DNA of 64,000 bases, taken from the NCBI GenBank assembly GCA_023461275.1, contig JAEYMI010000013.1, positions 1 through 64,000 of the forward strand, written 5' to 3'. Under the pieces are notes generated by a model. The model did no database searches. It saw nothing but the letters and a program-made list of their open reading frames with translations, and was not told the DNA's origin. Made by a program: the position numbers and the translations under genes. Of this stretch, positions 46,080 through 54,532 are shown in pieces; the stretch's first letter is position 1; each line of letters opens with the position of its first letter. Source of the stretch: Actinomycetes bacterium (GTDB taxonomy: Bacteria; Actinomycetota; Actinomycetes; Mycobacteriales; Mycobacteriaceae).

Positions 46080-46822
46080 CCGGCGATCTTTCCGTCGCGC
46101 ACGGTGATCGTCTGATCGGCGACGGCTGCGGCGTGGGCGTCGTGGGTGACCATCACCACGAGGCGGTCCGGTTCGTCGTGGGCGACCTCGCCGAGAAGTT
46201 CGAGGACGTCGTCGCCGGTCTTGGAGTCGAGGTTGCCGGTCGGTTCGTCGGCGAGCAGGATCGAAGGTTCCATGATGAGCGAGCGGGCGATCGCGACGCG
46301 CTGCATCTGCCCGCCGGACAACTCCGACGGCCGGTGGTCGACGCGCGAGCCGAGCCCGACGCGGTCGAGCAGCTCAACAGCGCGTGGCTTGGCGTGACGC
46401 AACGACTTGTTGTCGAGAAGCCTTGGCAGCGCGACGTTTTCCCAGGCCGAGAGCGTCGGGACAAGGTTGAAGAACTGGAAGACGAAACCCACGCGGGTGC
46501 GTCGGAAGGCCGACGCCGCGTCGTCGTCGAGGGTGGTGAGGTCGACGCCGCCGACGCTGATGGTGCCCGACGTCGGGGTGTCGAGGGCGCCGAGGATGTG
46601 CAGCAGGGTGCTTTTGCCGGCGCCGGACGGGCCGACGATGGAGACGAACTGGCCGCCGGCGAGGGTCAGGTTCAGGCCGTCGAGCGCCCGGACCCGTTCT
46701 TGGCCCATCCGGTACTCGCGGACGAGATCGACGGCCTCGACCAGCGGCGACCGCGCGGGAGGGGGAACAGGTGGGTGACCACGAGGTGGATCGGCGGGAG
46801 CTGGATCTGCGTCGGCAACCAC
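46076..46822 (-). CDS. ABC transporter ATP-binding protein (LolD/MacB type)
   Basis: 248 residues from GTG 46822. VGPSGAGKSTLLH (Walker A), LSGGQMQRVAIARSL (signature), ILLADEPTGNLDS (Walker B) and VMVTHDAHA (H-loop) are intact. The first ~25 residues are Pro-rich. It powers the permease encoded directly downstream. Mechanotransmitting exporters of this class act on envelope substrates; the cargo is unknown. Confidence 0.95.
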   Translation of the reverse strand: MVADADPAPADPPRGHPPVPPPARSPLVEAVDLVREYRMGQERVRALDGLNLTLAGGQFVSIVGPSGAGKSTLLHILGALDTPTSGTISVGGVDLTTLDDDAASAFRRTRVGFVFQFFNLVPTLSAWENVALPRLLDNKSLRHAKPRAVELLDRVGLGSRVDHRPSELSGGQMQRVAIARSLIMEPSILLADEPTGNLDSKTGDDVLELLGEVAHDEPDRLVVMVTHDAHAAAVADQTITVRDGKIAG

Positions 46823-46907
46823 GACTGCATGGTAGTCGACCGTGCCCAGTCGACGGTCTGGCGTGCACAGTCAACAACGAGGCCGAAGGACGAAGCGGCC
46901 GACCGGC

Positions 46908-46984
46908 GTGACACAGCCTCGGTGCCTGCGGACCACCGAGTCAATAGCAGACGCCGACTGCCGCTCCTACCGAGGCTGTGCCAC
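46908..46984. repeat. Dispersed ~76-bp palindromic element, copy 6
   Basis: GTGACACAGCCTCGGTGCC at the left and CCTACCGAGGCTGTGCCAC at the right form an inverted repeat. The interior is GAGTCAATAGCAGACGCCG. It lies inside the first 245-bp duplicate. Confidence 0.88.
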
Positions 46985-47152
46985 GGCTCCCGACCACCCC
47001 AGCGTCGAAAAGCCCCAAACGCGGCGCCAGGCTTCAAACGCGACCAGCACCGACCCCACGTCGGCAAACCCACCCCGCATTCGCGGGCGCACAGTCGACG
47101 GTCTGGCGTGCACTGTCAACGACGAGGCCGAAGGACGAAGCGGCCGACCGGC

Positions 47153-47229
47153 GTGACACAGCCTCGGTGCCTGCGGATCGTCGAGTCACTAGTCGACGCC
47201 GACTGCCGCTCCTACCGAGGCTGTGCCAC
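47153..47229. repeat. Dispersed ~76-bp palindromic element, copy 7
   Basis: Same ends as copy 6, interior GAGTCACTAGTCGACGCCG. It lies inside the second 245-bp duplicate. Confidence 0.88.
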
Positions 47230-47431
47230 GGCTCCCGACCAGCACCGCGTCGAAAAGCCCCAAACGCGGGCCCAGCATCCGAACGCGACCAGCACCGACC
47301 CACGTCGGCAAGTTCACCCCGCACTCGCGGGCGCACAATCAAACTCCCCGCCACGCCCAGAAAACATACCCGCGCGCATAGTCAACGAGTCGACGAAAGA
47401 AAGACCCTATTTCCTTCGCAAACGAAACTAC

Positions 47432-47674
47432 TCAGGCGGCAGCGCGTAATCCGTCAATGGCGTCGGCGATGTTATTGATCGAAGAGAAGGTGGTCTTGGT
47501 CAGCAACTCGCCCGGGAATTCCACGTCGCACGCAACCTCAAGGGCAATCATCACAGTGACGCTCGCATGAGACGTAAGTCCCAATGCGAATAGGTCCTCA
47601 TCGGTGCCGATGGTCATCGCGTCCTTGCCGAGTTTGCCGTGCTTGACCAGCACCTCTCGGATAGTTGACTCCAT
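47432..47674 (-). CDS. Stand-alone acyl carrier protein
   Basis: 80 residues, acidic, four-helix ACP size. LFALGLTSHASVTVMIALE matches the phosphopantetheine site, with Ser35 in L-G-L-T-S in place of the usual D-S-L. It is transcribed away from an operon encoding an ACAD-like flavoprotein and an amino acid:[carrier protein] ligase. In Bradyrhizobium and Agrobacterium the synthetase-like ligases charge Gly or Ala onto exactly such small partner ACPs (established for those proteins). I infer the same role here. Confidence 0.87.
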   Translation of the reverse strand: MESTIREVLVKHGKLGKDAMTIGTDEDLFALGLTSHASVTVMIALEVACDVEFPGELLTKTTFSSINNIADAIDGLRAAA

Positions 47675-47902
47675 TGAACTCCCCCTTCTGCCCGGCGCAC
47701 AGTGAATTCCGGGTGTATCTGACTCGTCGGTAATTTAGGAACGTAACGTACCGCTTGCATATCTCTTACAACAGCCGTTAGAGTACATGTGCACTACAAA
47801 CTTGGCCAGCAGGGGGAAACTGCGGCTGGGTGGATTCAATGAGTTGGCGGGTTCTCCGACGAATCCCCGGCCGAAATATTTCGCTAATGGGGGGCATTTT
47901 TC
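47675..47902. promoter_or_regulatory. Divergent promoter region of the carrier-protein system
   Basis: 228 bp between the ACP gene (minus) and the dehydrogenase gene (plus). It is AT-richer than the genes (TTGCATATCTCTTACAAC). Shared control of both transcripts is likely; exact -10/-35 elements cannot be assigned with confidence. Confidence 0.5.
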
Positions 47903-49057
47903 GTGTCTATTCTGGACGCCGATACACGTATCGATATCGACCATGTCGTCGCCGTCGCCGCGGCAGCTGCCGACGACGTCGACCGGCAGGCACGTTTTCC
48001 GCACGAAGCGGTCGACGCGATGAAGCAGGCCGGCCTGCTCTCGGCGTCGCTGCCCATCGCGCTCGGCGGTCGCGAGGCGTCGATCACCGAACTCGCCGCC
48101 ACCTCGCGCGCACTCGGCGCGGCCTGCGCCTCGAGCGGCATGATCTACGCGATGCACCACTCGCAGGCCCTGGGCCTGCGGTTTCACTCCACCACCCCCG
48201 CGACGGCCGAGCTGACCCGCGAGGTCGCCCGCACCGAGGGACTGATCGCGTCGGCCACCACCGAGATCACCACCGGCGGCGACCTGCAGTCGTCGACCTG
48301 CGCGGTGGAGTACAACGGCGACACCATCCACCTGGAGAAGAACGCGCCGGTCATCTCCTACGGCGACTACGCCGACTACATCTGCGTCACCGCCCGGCGC
48401 GACGTCACCAGCCCGCCGAGCGACCAGGTCCTCGTCGTCGCACCGATGAGCGAGGTCACCCTGACCCGCACCTCCGAGTGGGACACCCTCGGCTTCCGCG
48501 GCACCTGCAGCCCCGGATTCATGCTCAGCCTCGACACCGCCGCCGGGCACGTGATGCCGGTGGACTACGCGTCGCTGTCCAACCACACCATGCAGCCCTC
48601 GGCGCACATCCTGTGGGCGGCGTGCTGGCTGGGCATCGCCGACGCCGCAGTTGCCAAGGCGGGCAAAGAGGTTCGCGCGGCGGCCCGCCGTTCGCCGGGC
48701 ACCACCCCGCCGCAGGCGGCACGCTTCGGCGACCTACTCGTCGACCACCAGCGATTCGAGGCCGCGGTCACCGACGGCATCAACCGCTACGAAAAGTTCC
48801 TCGCCAGTGGAGAATCCGAGGCAACCATCGGATTCTCGGTGGCGATGAACAACCTCAAGATCACCGCGTCGACGGCTGTCGTCGACGTCGTGGCCGCGGC
48901 ACTGACCATCACCGGCATCAAGGGATACCGGCAGGACAGTGAGGCATCCATGGGACGCCTGCTCCGCGACGCGTACGGACCAGCGCTGATGGTGTCCAAT
49001 GACCGTATCCGAGCCAACAATTCGCGCCTCGTCCTGGCGCTTCGGGGGAACTCATGA
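47903..49057 (+). CDS. Acyl-CoA dehydrogenase-like flavoprotein acting in a carrier-protein pathway
   Basis: 384 residues from GTG 47903 with GGGGGG 8 bases upstream. Helical N-terminal domain (FPHEAVDAMKQAGLLSASLP, LGGREASITELA), beta-domain near 125-230 and C-terminal helical domain (GIKGYRQDSEASMGRLLRDA) are ACAD-like. The usual YEGTSE-type catalytic Glu region reads MVSNDRIR, so the base is not obvious. Dehydrogenases of this family act on aminoacyl-ACP in zwittermicin-type pathways, so oxidation of a carrier-bound amino acid is plausible. Its stop overlaps the ligase start (ATGA). Confidence 0.85.
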   Translation: MSILDADTRIDIDHVVAVAAAAADDVDRQARFPHEAVDAMKQAGLLSASLPIALGGREASITELAATSRALGAACASSGMIYAMHHSQALGLRFHSTTPATAELTREVARTEGLIASATTEITTGGDLQSSTCAVEYNGDTIHLEKNAPVISYGDYADYICVTARRDVTSPPSDQVLVVAPMSEVTLTRTSEWDTLGFRGTCSPGFMLSLDTAAGHVMPVDYASLSNHTMQPSAHILWAACWLGIADAAVAKAGKEVRAAARRSPGTTPPQAARFGDLLVDHQRFEAAVTDGINRYEKFLASGESEATIGFSVAMNNLKITASTAVVDVVAAALTITGIKGYRQDSEASMGRLLRDAYGPALMVSNDRIRANNSRLVLALRGNS

Positions 49058-49998
49058 CCGACCAACTCGTCGACGACCTCACCGTCGCCCACAAACGATT
49101 CCGCGAGCAGCTGATCGACGCCGGACATCTGGTTCCGGCCGGACTCGACGGCCTCTACGCACGCGGACCCGAGTACGAGGCGGCCTTCGACGGCGTCGAC
49201 CGGGTGATGTGGGCCGCCGGTACCGCCGCTCATGGCGCCGATAACGTTCGGCGCCTTCGGTTCCCACCGGTCTTCCCCCGCGACGCCTACGAGAAGACCG
49301 ACTACATCGCGTCGTTTCCGCACCTGACCGGTGCCATCTCGACCTTCGTCGGCAGCACCCGTGAGCACAGCCAGCTGCTGCTCGAGCGGGAAGAGGGCCT
49401 GCCCTGGGACGGCCACCTCACCGCAGCCGGCACCATGCTGGTCTCGGCCGCCTGCCACCCGCTGTACGCGACTCTGCCGGACACGTTGCCGCAGGGCGGT
49501 TCTCGGTTCAACGTGCACGGCTACTGCTTCCGCCACGAGCCGTCCATCGACCCGCTGCGCATGCAGGCCTTCCGGATGCAGGAATTCGTCTACGTCGGTG
49601 AGCCCGAAGGCGCCGTCGAGCATCGGCAGACCTGGATCCGCACCGGTCTGGAGATCTTCGACCAACTCGGCCTGGTCGCCGACGACGTCCCCGCCAACGA
49701 CCCGTTCTTCGGTCGCCACGGCGAGATGCTGGCCAACAATCAGATGCAGGAGAACCTGAAAACCGAACTGGTGGTGCGTCTTTACGGCGACCTCGACGAG
49801 GGCACCGCGCTGCTGTCCTGCAATAACCATCAGGATCACTTCGGTGTCGGGTTCGGACTGTCCACCGCCGACGGCGGCGTGGTCCACAGCGCGTGCGTCG
49901 GTATCGGCATGGACCGGATCACGTTGGCACTGTTCGCCATTCACGGTATCGACAGCTCCACCTGGCCGGCGAGCGTCCGCTCGGCGCTCGGAATCTGA
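49054..49998 (+). CDS. Amino acid:[carrier protein] ligase (class II aminoacyl-tRNA synthetase-like)
   Basis: 314 residues, far shorter than a seryl-tRNA synthetase and lacking a tRNA-binding arm. Class II motif 2 (VHGYCFRHEPS, R160/E162) and motif 3 (GIGMDRITLALF) are present. Cys134, Glu177 and Cys281 align with the zinc triad known in carrier-protein-charging homologues (Bll0957 of Bradyrhizobium; Gly/Ala activation). It should adenylate a small amino acid and load it onto the phosphopantetheine arm of the ACP at 47432-47674. It overlaps the ACAD gene by 4 nt and leads the hydrolase gene by 5 nt. The amino acid used cannot be read. Confidence 0.88.
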   Translation: MTDQLVDDLTVAHKRFREQLIDAGHLVPAGLDGLYARGPEYEAAFDGVDRVMWAAGTAAHGADNVRRLRFPPVFPRDAYEKTDYIASFPHLTGAISTFVGSTREHSQLLLEREEGLPWDGHLTAAGTMLVSAACHPLYATLPDTLPQGGSRFNVHGYCFRHEPSIDPLRMQAFRMQEFVYVGEPEGAVEHRQTWIRTGLEIFDQLGLVADDVPANDPFFGRHGEMLANNQMQENLKTELVVRLYGDLDEGTALLSCNNHQDHFGVGFGLSTADGGVVHSACVGIGMDRITLALFAIHGIDSSTWPASVRSALGI

Positions 49999-50003
49999 CT
50001 CCG

Positions 50004-51962
50004 ATGAGGGTCGTCTCAACTCCGACCTACATCGTCACCGACCACCTCGATCCGCTCTACGGCGTCCTCACCGGACCCGACGACGGCGTGGTCGGTGGTG
50101 CGGTGCTGATCTGCGCACCGGTCGGCAAGGAGTACAACCACACCGTTCGCGGCTTCAAGCGGCTCGCCGAACAACTCGCCGCCCAGGGGCTGCTGGTGCT
50201 GCGGTTCGACTACGCCGGTACCGGTGAATCCGGTGGCGCACAGAATGATCCGCAGGCCGTTCGGTCCTGGGACGAGAGCATCACCGCGGCGATGGCGTTC
50301 CTGCGTGAGCAATGTGAGGGTTCGGTCGGCATCGCGGTGATCGGGCACCGGACCGGCGCGCTGCTCGCGATGGCCAACGATGCGGTCCGCACCAGCGCCA
50401 CGTCGGTGGTGCTGTGGGACCCGGTGGTCAGCGGCGGATTCTTCGTCAAGACCCAGCAGATGCTCTACCAGGTGGTCTCGCAGGGGCCGGCGTACATCGC
50501 GCCCGGGCACGAGAACACCACCGAGCTCGCCGGCCTGAGCCTGCATCGGGATGCGGCCAAGAAGCTGTCACGAATGATGTTGGACCACAACGTTATCGCG
50601 GGTGAACGGATCTTCGCGCTGCTCGGCGACGACGAGATGAATCCGACGCTGCCCGACGAGATCAGCGCGGCCGGCGGCACGGTCCGCCGGATCGGCGATC
50701 AGGGCGCGTTCATCAACGCCGTCGACCCGTGGTTCACCCACTACCCCAACGAGATCGCCCACATCGTCGACTGGGTTGCGGCGGGGTTCACCCCCAACAC
50801 CGCCCGGTGGCGCCCGGAGGTCACCGACGCCGCGGTGCTCGGTTTCGCCGCCGACGGTCATCCGCTCGAAACGCGGGTACGCACCACCTCCTACGGTCTC
50901 GTCGTCTGGGACACCGCCCGGCTCGGCGAGCACGAGTCCGCCGACCGGATTCTCGTCAGTCACCCGGTGGGACATGATGTTCGGGGCGGACCCACCCGGC
51001 TCTACCATGAGCTCGCCGGTGAGGTCGCGGCCCGGCACGGCCGGATGATCCGGTTCGATCGTCGAGGACTCGGCGAAACGGGCACCACCAAACACACCGA
51101 TACCTTCCTGCCGCTGTTCAACAGATTGTATGCGCGCGAAGGCAAACGGATCGTCGACGACCTCGACCTGTCGTCGGCATCCGTGATCGCCCACGTGGGT
51201 ATCTGCATCGGGAGCTGGATGTCGGCGCACGCGGCGATGACCACCGCGCGCCGCAGTGGTTCGGCCACCCGATCGGTGGCCGTCATCGTCAACCCGAACC
51301 GGTGGGATCTGCGTCCCGCCTTGGACATTCCCACCCCACCGGGGCGGCACGGCCACGAGCGCCGCAGCCTGATCGAGCGGCAACGCCAACGGTTGATCGC
51401 GTTCATCGCCCGCCAGGCCGTCCCACTGTCGGGACGGGTCACCGCACCCCGGCTGCGGTCGGTGCTCAGCCGCTCGCGGGTGTTCCAGATGCCCGACGTC
51501 ATGCTCGACGCCGTCGTCGGCACCGGCGCCGACGTCCGGTTGGTGTTCGGCCCGAAGGACCACGAGTTGTTCGAATCGCTGGGCGGTGCCGCCGCGCTGC
51601 GGCGACGCGGCCTGTCAGTACCGATCCGCAGCTCGGAGACCGGCGATCACTCCGGCTACCACTGCGCGATCCACGAGATCGTCCGAGCGGATTGCCTTGC
51701 GGCACTGGGCCTCAGCGACGACGAGACGACCGGATCCCAGACCGCCGAAACCCAGACCGCCGAAACCGACGCCACCGAAACGCCGACGACCCAACCCGGC
51801 AAGCCCATGCCACCCGGGCATCACGAGTTCCCGGTGGTCGGAACCGGCCGCAACAGCTACGAGGTCGGCGCGGTCCACCTGCCGGTGGCGAAGAACTCGT
51901 CGAGCACCGACGTCGGGCCGGCGAGGTCCAAACCGCTTGCCTCGAGCCAGGAATCGTCGTAG
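50004..51962 (+). CDS. Double alpha/beta-hydrolase with Cys-nucleophile second domain
   Basis: 652 residues from ATG 50004, 5 nt behind the ligase. Domain 1 (about 1-265: CAPVGKEYNHTVRGFKRLA, FDYAGTGES) has GHRTGALLA where GxSxG is expected, so it lacks the Ser. Domain 2 (about 285-570: VSHPVGHDVRGG, RFDRRGLGETG) has HVGICIGSW, i.e. a GxCxG elbow with Cys, then FGPKDHELF (Asp) and TGDHSGYH (His). A Cys-based acyltransferase or thioesterase acting on the carrier-bound product is inferred. The last ~75 residues are low complexity and overlap the convergent PLP-enzyme gene by 106 nt. Confidence 0.8.
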   Translation: MRVVSTPTYIVTDHLDPLYGVLTGPDDGVVGGAVLICAPVGKEYNHTVRGFKRLAEQLAAQGLLVLRFDYAGTGESGGAQNDPQAVRSWDESITAAMAFLREQCEGSVGIAVIGHRTGALLAMANDAVRTSATSVVLWDPVVSGGFFVKTQQMLYQVVSQGPAYIAPGHENTTELAGLSLHRDAAKKLSRMMLDHNVIAGERIFALLGDDEMNPTLPDEISAAGGTVRRIGDQGAFINAVDPWFTHYPNEIAHIVDWVAAGFTPNTARWRPEVTDAAVLGFAADGHPLETRVRTTSYGLVVWDTARLGEHESADRILVSHPVGHDVRGGPTRLYHELAGEVAARHGRMIRFDRRGLGETGTTKHTDTFLPLFNRLYAREGKRIVDDLDLSSASVIAHVGICIGSWMSAHAAMTTARRSGSATRSVAVIVNPNRWDLRPALDIPTPPGRHGHERRSLIERQRQRLIAFIARQAVPLSGRVTAPRLRSVLSRSRVFQMPDVMLDAVVGTGADVRLVFGPKDHELFESLGGAAALRRRGLSVPIRSSETGDHSGYHCAIHEIVRADCLAALGLSDDETTGSQTAETQTAETDATETPTTQPGKPMPPGHHEFPVVGTGRNSYEVGAVHLPVAKNSSSTDVGPARSKPLASSQESS

Positions 51963-52999
51963 TAGGTGTTGGTGTAGCGGTCCCCGGAGTCGCAGAGCAG
52001 GGTGACGACGCTGCCCGCTCGACGTTCGGCGACCATCTCGGCCACCAGCATCAGCGCACCCCACATGTTGGTGCCGGTGGAGCCGCCGACGAGCCGACCG
52101 AGCCGGTTGCTGACACAGCGCGCCGTGGCGATCGACGCGGCGTCGGGCACCCCGATCATCCGGTCGATCACCTGCGAGACGAACGACGGTTCCACCCGCG
52201 GACGTCCGATCCCCTCGATGCGTGACCCGACGTCGGAAGTGACTGTGCCGTCGGCGGTCTCGTAGGCCGGCAGGAACACCGAGTTGTCCGGGTCGACCAC
52301 CGCCAGCCAGGTGGGGTGTCGTCGGTAGCGCAGGTAGCGACCCAGCGTCGCCGACGTTCCACCGGTACCCGCGCCGACCACGATCCACGTCGGGACGGGG
52401 TGTTCCTCGTCGGCGAGTTGGGCGAAGATCGACTCGGCGATGTTGTTGTTCCCGCGCCAGTCGGTGGCACGTTCGGCCATGGTGAACTGGTCGATGAAAT
52501 GCCCGCCGAGTTCGGCTTCCAGACGCAGCGCCTCGGCGTAGACCTCGGAGGGGTGATCGACGAAATGGCAACGGCCACCTTGCCGTTCGATCAGCGCCGT
52601 CTTCGACGGTGAGATCCCCGAGGCCATCACCGCGATGAACGGCACACCGATCAGGCGGGCGAAGTAGGCTTCGCTGACCGCGGTGGAACCCGACGACGCC
52701 TCGATCACCGGGGTGCCCTCGGTGACCCAGCCGTTGCTCAACGCGTAGAGGAACAACGAGCGCGCCAGACGATGCTTGAGCGAGCCGGTCGGATGGGTGC
52801 TCTCGTCTTTCAGATACAGCTCGACGCCGGTCTCGGCCGGCCCGGATTCACCGTCGACGGTCCAGCGCGACCACTCCGGGAGTTCGACCCGCAGCAGGTG
52901 CGTGTCGGCGCTTCGCCGGGCGTCGGCCTCGATGATCCGGACGGCGTTATCCGACCACGACCGGTCGGCACGGTGATCAATGCTGCGCGTGACGTCCAT
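51857..52999 (-). CDS. cds1: Cds1-like PLP-dependent cysteine desulfhydrase / cysteine synthase family
   Basis: 380 residues from ATG 52999. DESTHPTGSLKHRLARSLF carries the PLP Lys; EASSGSTAVSEAYFARL binds the phosphate/substrate; GAGTGGTSATLGRYLR is the second glycine loop. It resembles mycobacterial Cds1 (Rv3684), which releases sulfide from cysteine. It converges on the carrier-protein operon with a 106-nt tail overlap; functional connection is possible but not required. Confidence 0.82.
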   Translation of the reverse strand: MDVTRSIDHRADRSWSDNAVRIIEADARRSADTHLLRVELPEWSRWTVDGESGPAETGVELYLKDESTHPTGSLKHRLARSLFLYALSNGWVTEGTPVIEASSGSTAVSEAYFARLIGVPFIAVMASGISPSKTALIERQGGRCHFVDHPSEVYAEALRLEAELGGHFIDQFTMAERATDWRGNNNIAESIFAQLADEEHPVPTWIVVGAGTGGTSATLGRYLRYRRHPTWLAVVDPDNSVFLPAYETADGTVTSDVGSRIEGIGRPRVEPSFVSQVIDRMIGVPDAASIATARCVSNRLGRLVGGSTGTNMWGALMLVAEMVAERRAGSVVTLLCDSGDRYTNTYYDDSWLEASGLDLAGPTSVLDEFFATGRWTAPTS

Positions 53000-53007
53000 G
53001 CCGGCCG

Positions 53008-53310
53008 TCAGTTGTCGTCGTTGGCGTTCAGCCGCGACTGCAGGTCCTCGTGGCGTTGGCGGCGCTCGGAATCCAGTGCCGCGATCTGCCCGTTGAGCCG
53101 TAATCGCAAGGGCTTGAATAGGAACATGCCCAGCGGTAAGGCGATCAGCACGCCGAAAACGGCTGCGACGAACAGTGGGACATCCACCCCCACCAACCAC
53201 CCGATGCCGAAGATGATGGCCGCGATCGCCGCCACCAGGCCGAGCCTGGCGACGGTGTAGAGCAGCATCGATACCGCGACGGCTCCAGCGCCGACCTTGC
53301 CTTCATTCAC
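53008..53310 (-). CDS. DUF4229-like membrane protein
   Basis: 100 residues from GTG 53310. Two helices (MLLYTVARLGLVAAIAAIIF, and VDVPLFVAAVFGVLIALPLG) followed by FKPLRLRLNGQIAALDSERRQRHEDLQ. This matches DUF4229 proteins found near bldC/ccs genes in Mycobacteriales. The start is uncertain because the longer frame (53397) is also open. Confidence 0.75.
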   Translation of the reverse strand: MNEGKVGAGAVAVSMLLYTVARLGLVAAIAAIIFGIGWLVGVDVPLFVAAVFGVLIALPLGMFLFKPLRLRLNGQIAALDSERRQRHEDLQSRLNANDDN

Positions 53311-53456
53311 GCCCGTAAGCGTAGCGGTTCGTCCGTTTTGCACTTTCTTTACCGTTTCCTGACTGTTCGAGTACCCGGGCGGTTTGCGTGTATTCATGTC
53401 ACTACATCCAGCGTCCCCAAAAAGGGGACACCCCCAGACCGGATGCGGGAGAGAAC

Positions 53457-53672
53457 ATGACCATCAGCGATACCTACCCCGGCGTCATCACACCGGGAAT
53501 GGCCAGCCAGCACACCCTGACCCCGGGTCAGGTGGCCGCAATGTTCAACGTCAACCCCAAGACCGTCGCGCGGTGGGCGAGCTCGGGACTGCTGGGTTCG
53601 ATCCGCACGCCGGGAGGGCATCGTCGGTTCCGTGAGTCCGACGTCGTCGAACTGCTCAATCGCCGCAACTGA
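53457..53672 (+). CDS. bldC: BldC-family MerR-like DNA-binding protein
   Basis: 71 residues from ATG 53457, with GGGAGAG upstream. LTPGQVAAMFNVNPKTVARW and IRTPGGHRRFRESDVVELL are the winged-HTH of BldC, which binds DNA head-to-tail and controls development in Streptomyces. It is nearly the whole protein here. The longer frame from 53388 lacks a ribosome site. Confidence 0.9.
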   Translation: MTISDTYPGVITPGMASQHTLTPGQVAAMFNVNPKTVARWASSGLLGSIRTPGGHRRFRESDVVELLNRRN

Positions 53673-53748
53673 CCATCTCTGATTCGGTCGAGGCACCGTC
53701 GACTCTCAGGATGCTCCCGTACCCTTGTGGGGTGTACCGGAGGTTGCC

Positions 53749-53970
53749 ATGACGTTTCTGTTCGCCGTTGTCGGAATGCTCGCTGTCGGGTTTCTGCTGT
53801 GGCGCGCGTTCGGGCCGCAGCTGATGAACGACGACGACGAGCCGGTGCGCTCGAGTCGCTCCCGTGGCCCACTGGGACCTGACGACGATCCCGACTTCCT
53901 CAACGATCTCGATCGCCGATCACGTGGCACCAACGGAGGCTCCAATAGCTCCGACGACGATCCTCGATAA
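53749..53970 (+). CDS. Small membrane-anchored acidic protein, unknown function
   Basis: 73 residues from ATG 53749, placed by a perfect GGAGG. One helix (FLFAVVGMLAVGFLLWRAF) and a tail rich in Asp, Ser and Arg (MNDDDEP, GPDDDPDFL). Family not recognised; the position between bldC and an XRE regulator is all the context there is. Confidence 0.72.
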   Translation: MTFLFAVVGMLAVGFLLWRAFGPQLMNDDDEPVRSSRSRGPLGPDDDPDFLNDLDRRSRGTNGGSNSSDDDPR

Positions 53971-54079
53971 ATCAAGGACCGACGCGACCTCCGAAACTAA
54001 CCCTCCTCCGAACATACTCACGAGTAGGGTTATGGTTTTTCCAGTGGAATGACAAATTTCTGGGGGGACGGACATCACT

Positions 54080-54526
54080 GTGACAGCGCACGAGTGGCAG
54101 GACGCGGCTTCCGACGACGTCAGCTTCTCCGACAAATTGGGTCATCTGTTCGAGCACACCCGCGACGACAACGGGATTCGTTACACAGGTAAACGAATCG
54201 CGGAAAAGGCGAATGCGCTCGGATATTCGCTGAGTGATGCCTACATCTCGCAGCTGCGTACCGGAAAGGCACGCACGCCGTCGTTCCGGACGGTGGAGGC
54301 CATCGCGCGGGCGTTCGAGGTCAGCGTGACGTATTTCCTGGCCAATCCCGACGAAGATCTCGACCGGGCGCAGCAGCAGCGCGACTACGTCGACCTGATG
54401 GCGTCGACGGGCACCCACTTGTCGGGCATCGACCTCTCGTCGCTGGATCCGCAGACCATCGACGTCGTCGTCGACCTGCTCAAGGTGGTCAAGGCGCAGG
54501 CGATCGGCAAACAGCCGCCGGCGTGA
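54080..54526 (+). CDS. XRE-family regulator, EspR-like architecture
   Basis: 148 residues from GTG 54080, with GGGGGGAC upstream. An N-terminal HTH (KRIAEKANALGYSLSDAYISQLRTGKARTPS, then VEAIARAFEVSVTYFL) and a C-terminal helical part (SSLDPQTIDVVVDLLKVVKA) recall mycobacterial EspR, a nucleoid-associated regulator. Binding sites are unknown. It converges with ccsB, 6 nt apart. Confidence 0.8.
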   Translation: MTAHEWQDAASDDVSFSDKLGHLFEHTRDDNGIRYTGKRIAEKANALGYSLSDAYISQLRTGKARTPSFRTVEAIARAFEVSVTYFLANPDEDLDRAQQQRDYVDLMASTGTHLSGIDLSSLDPQTIDVVVDLLKVVKAQAIGKQPPA

Positions 54527-54532
54527 GCCGCT

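Larger units (their letters stand above)
46847..47337. repeat. 245-bp tandem direct duplication upstream of the ABC genes
   Basis: 46847-47091 and 47092-47337 are near-identical head-to-tail copies beginning CAGTCGACGGTCTGGCGTGC and ending CGCGGGCGCA. Each contains one ~76-bp palindromic element. The stretch has no supported gene. Confidence 0.88.
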
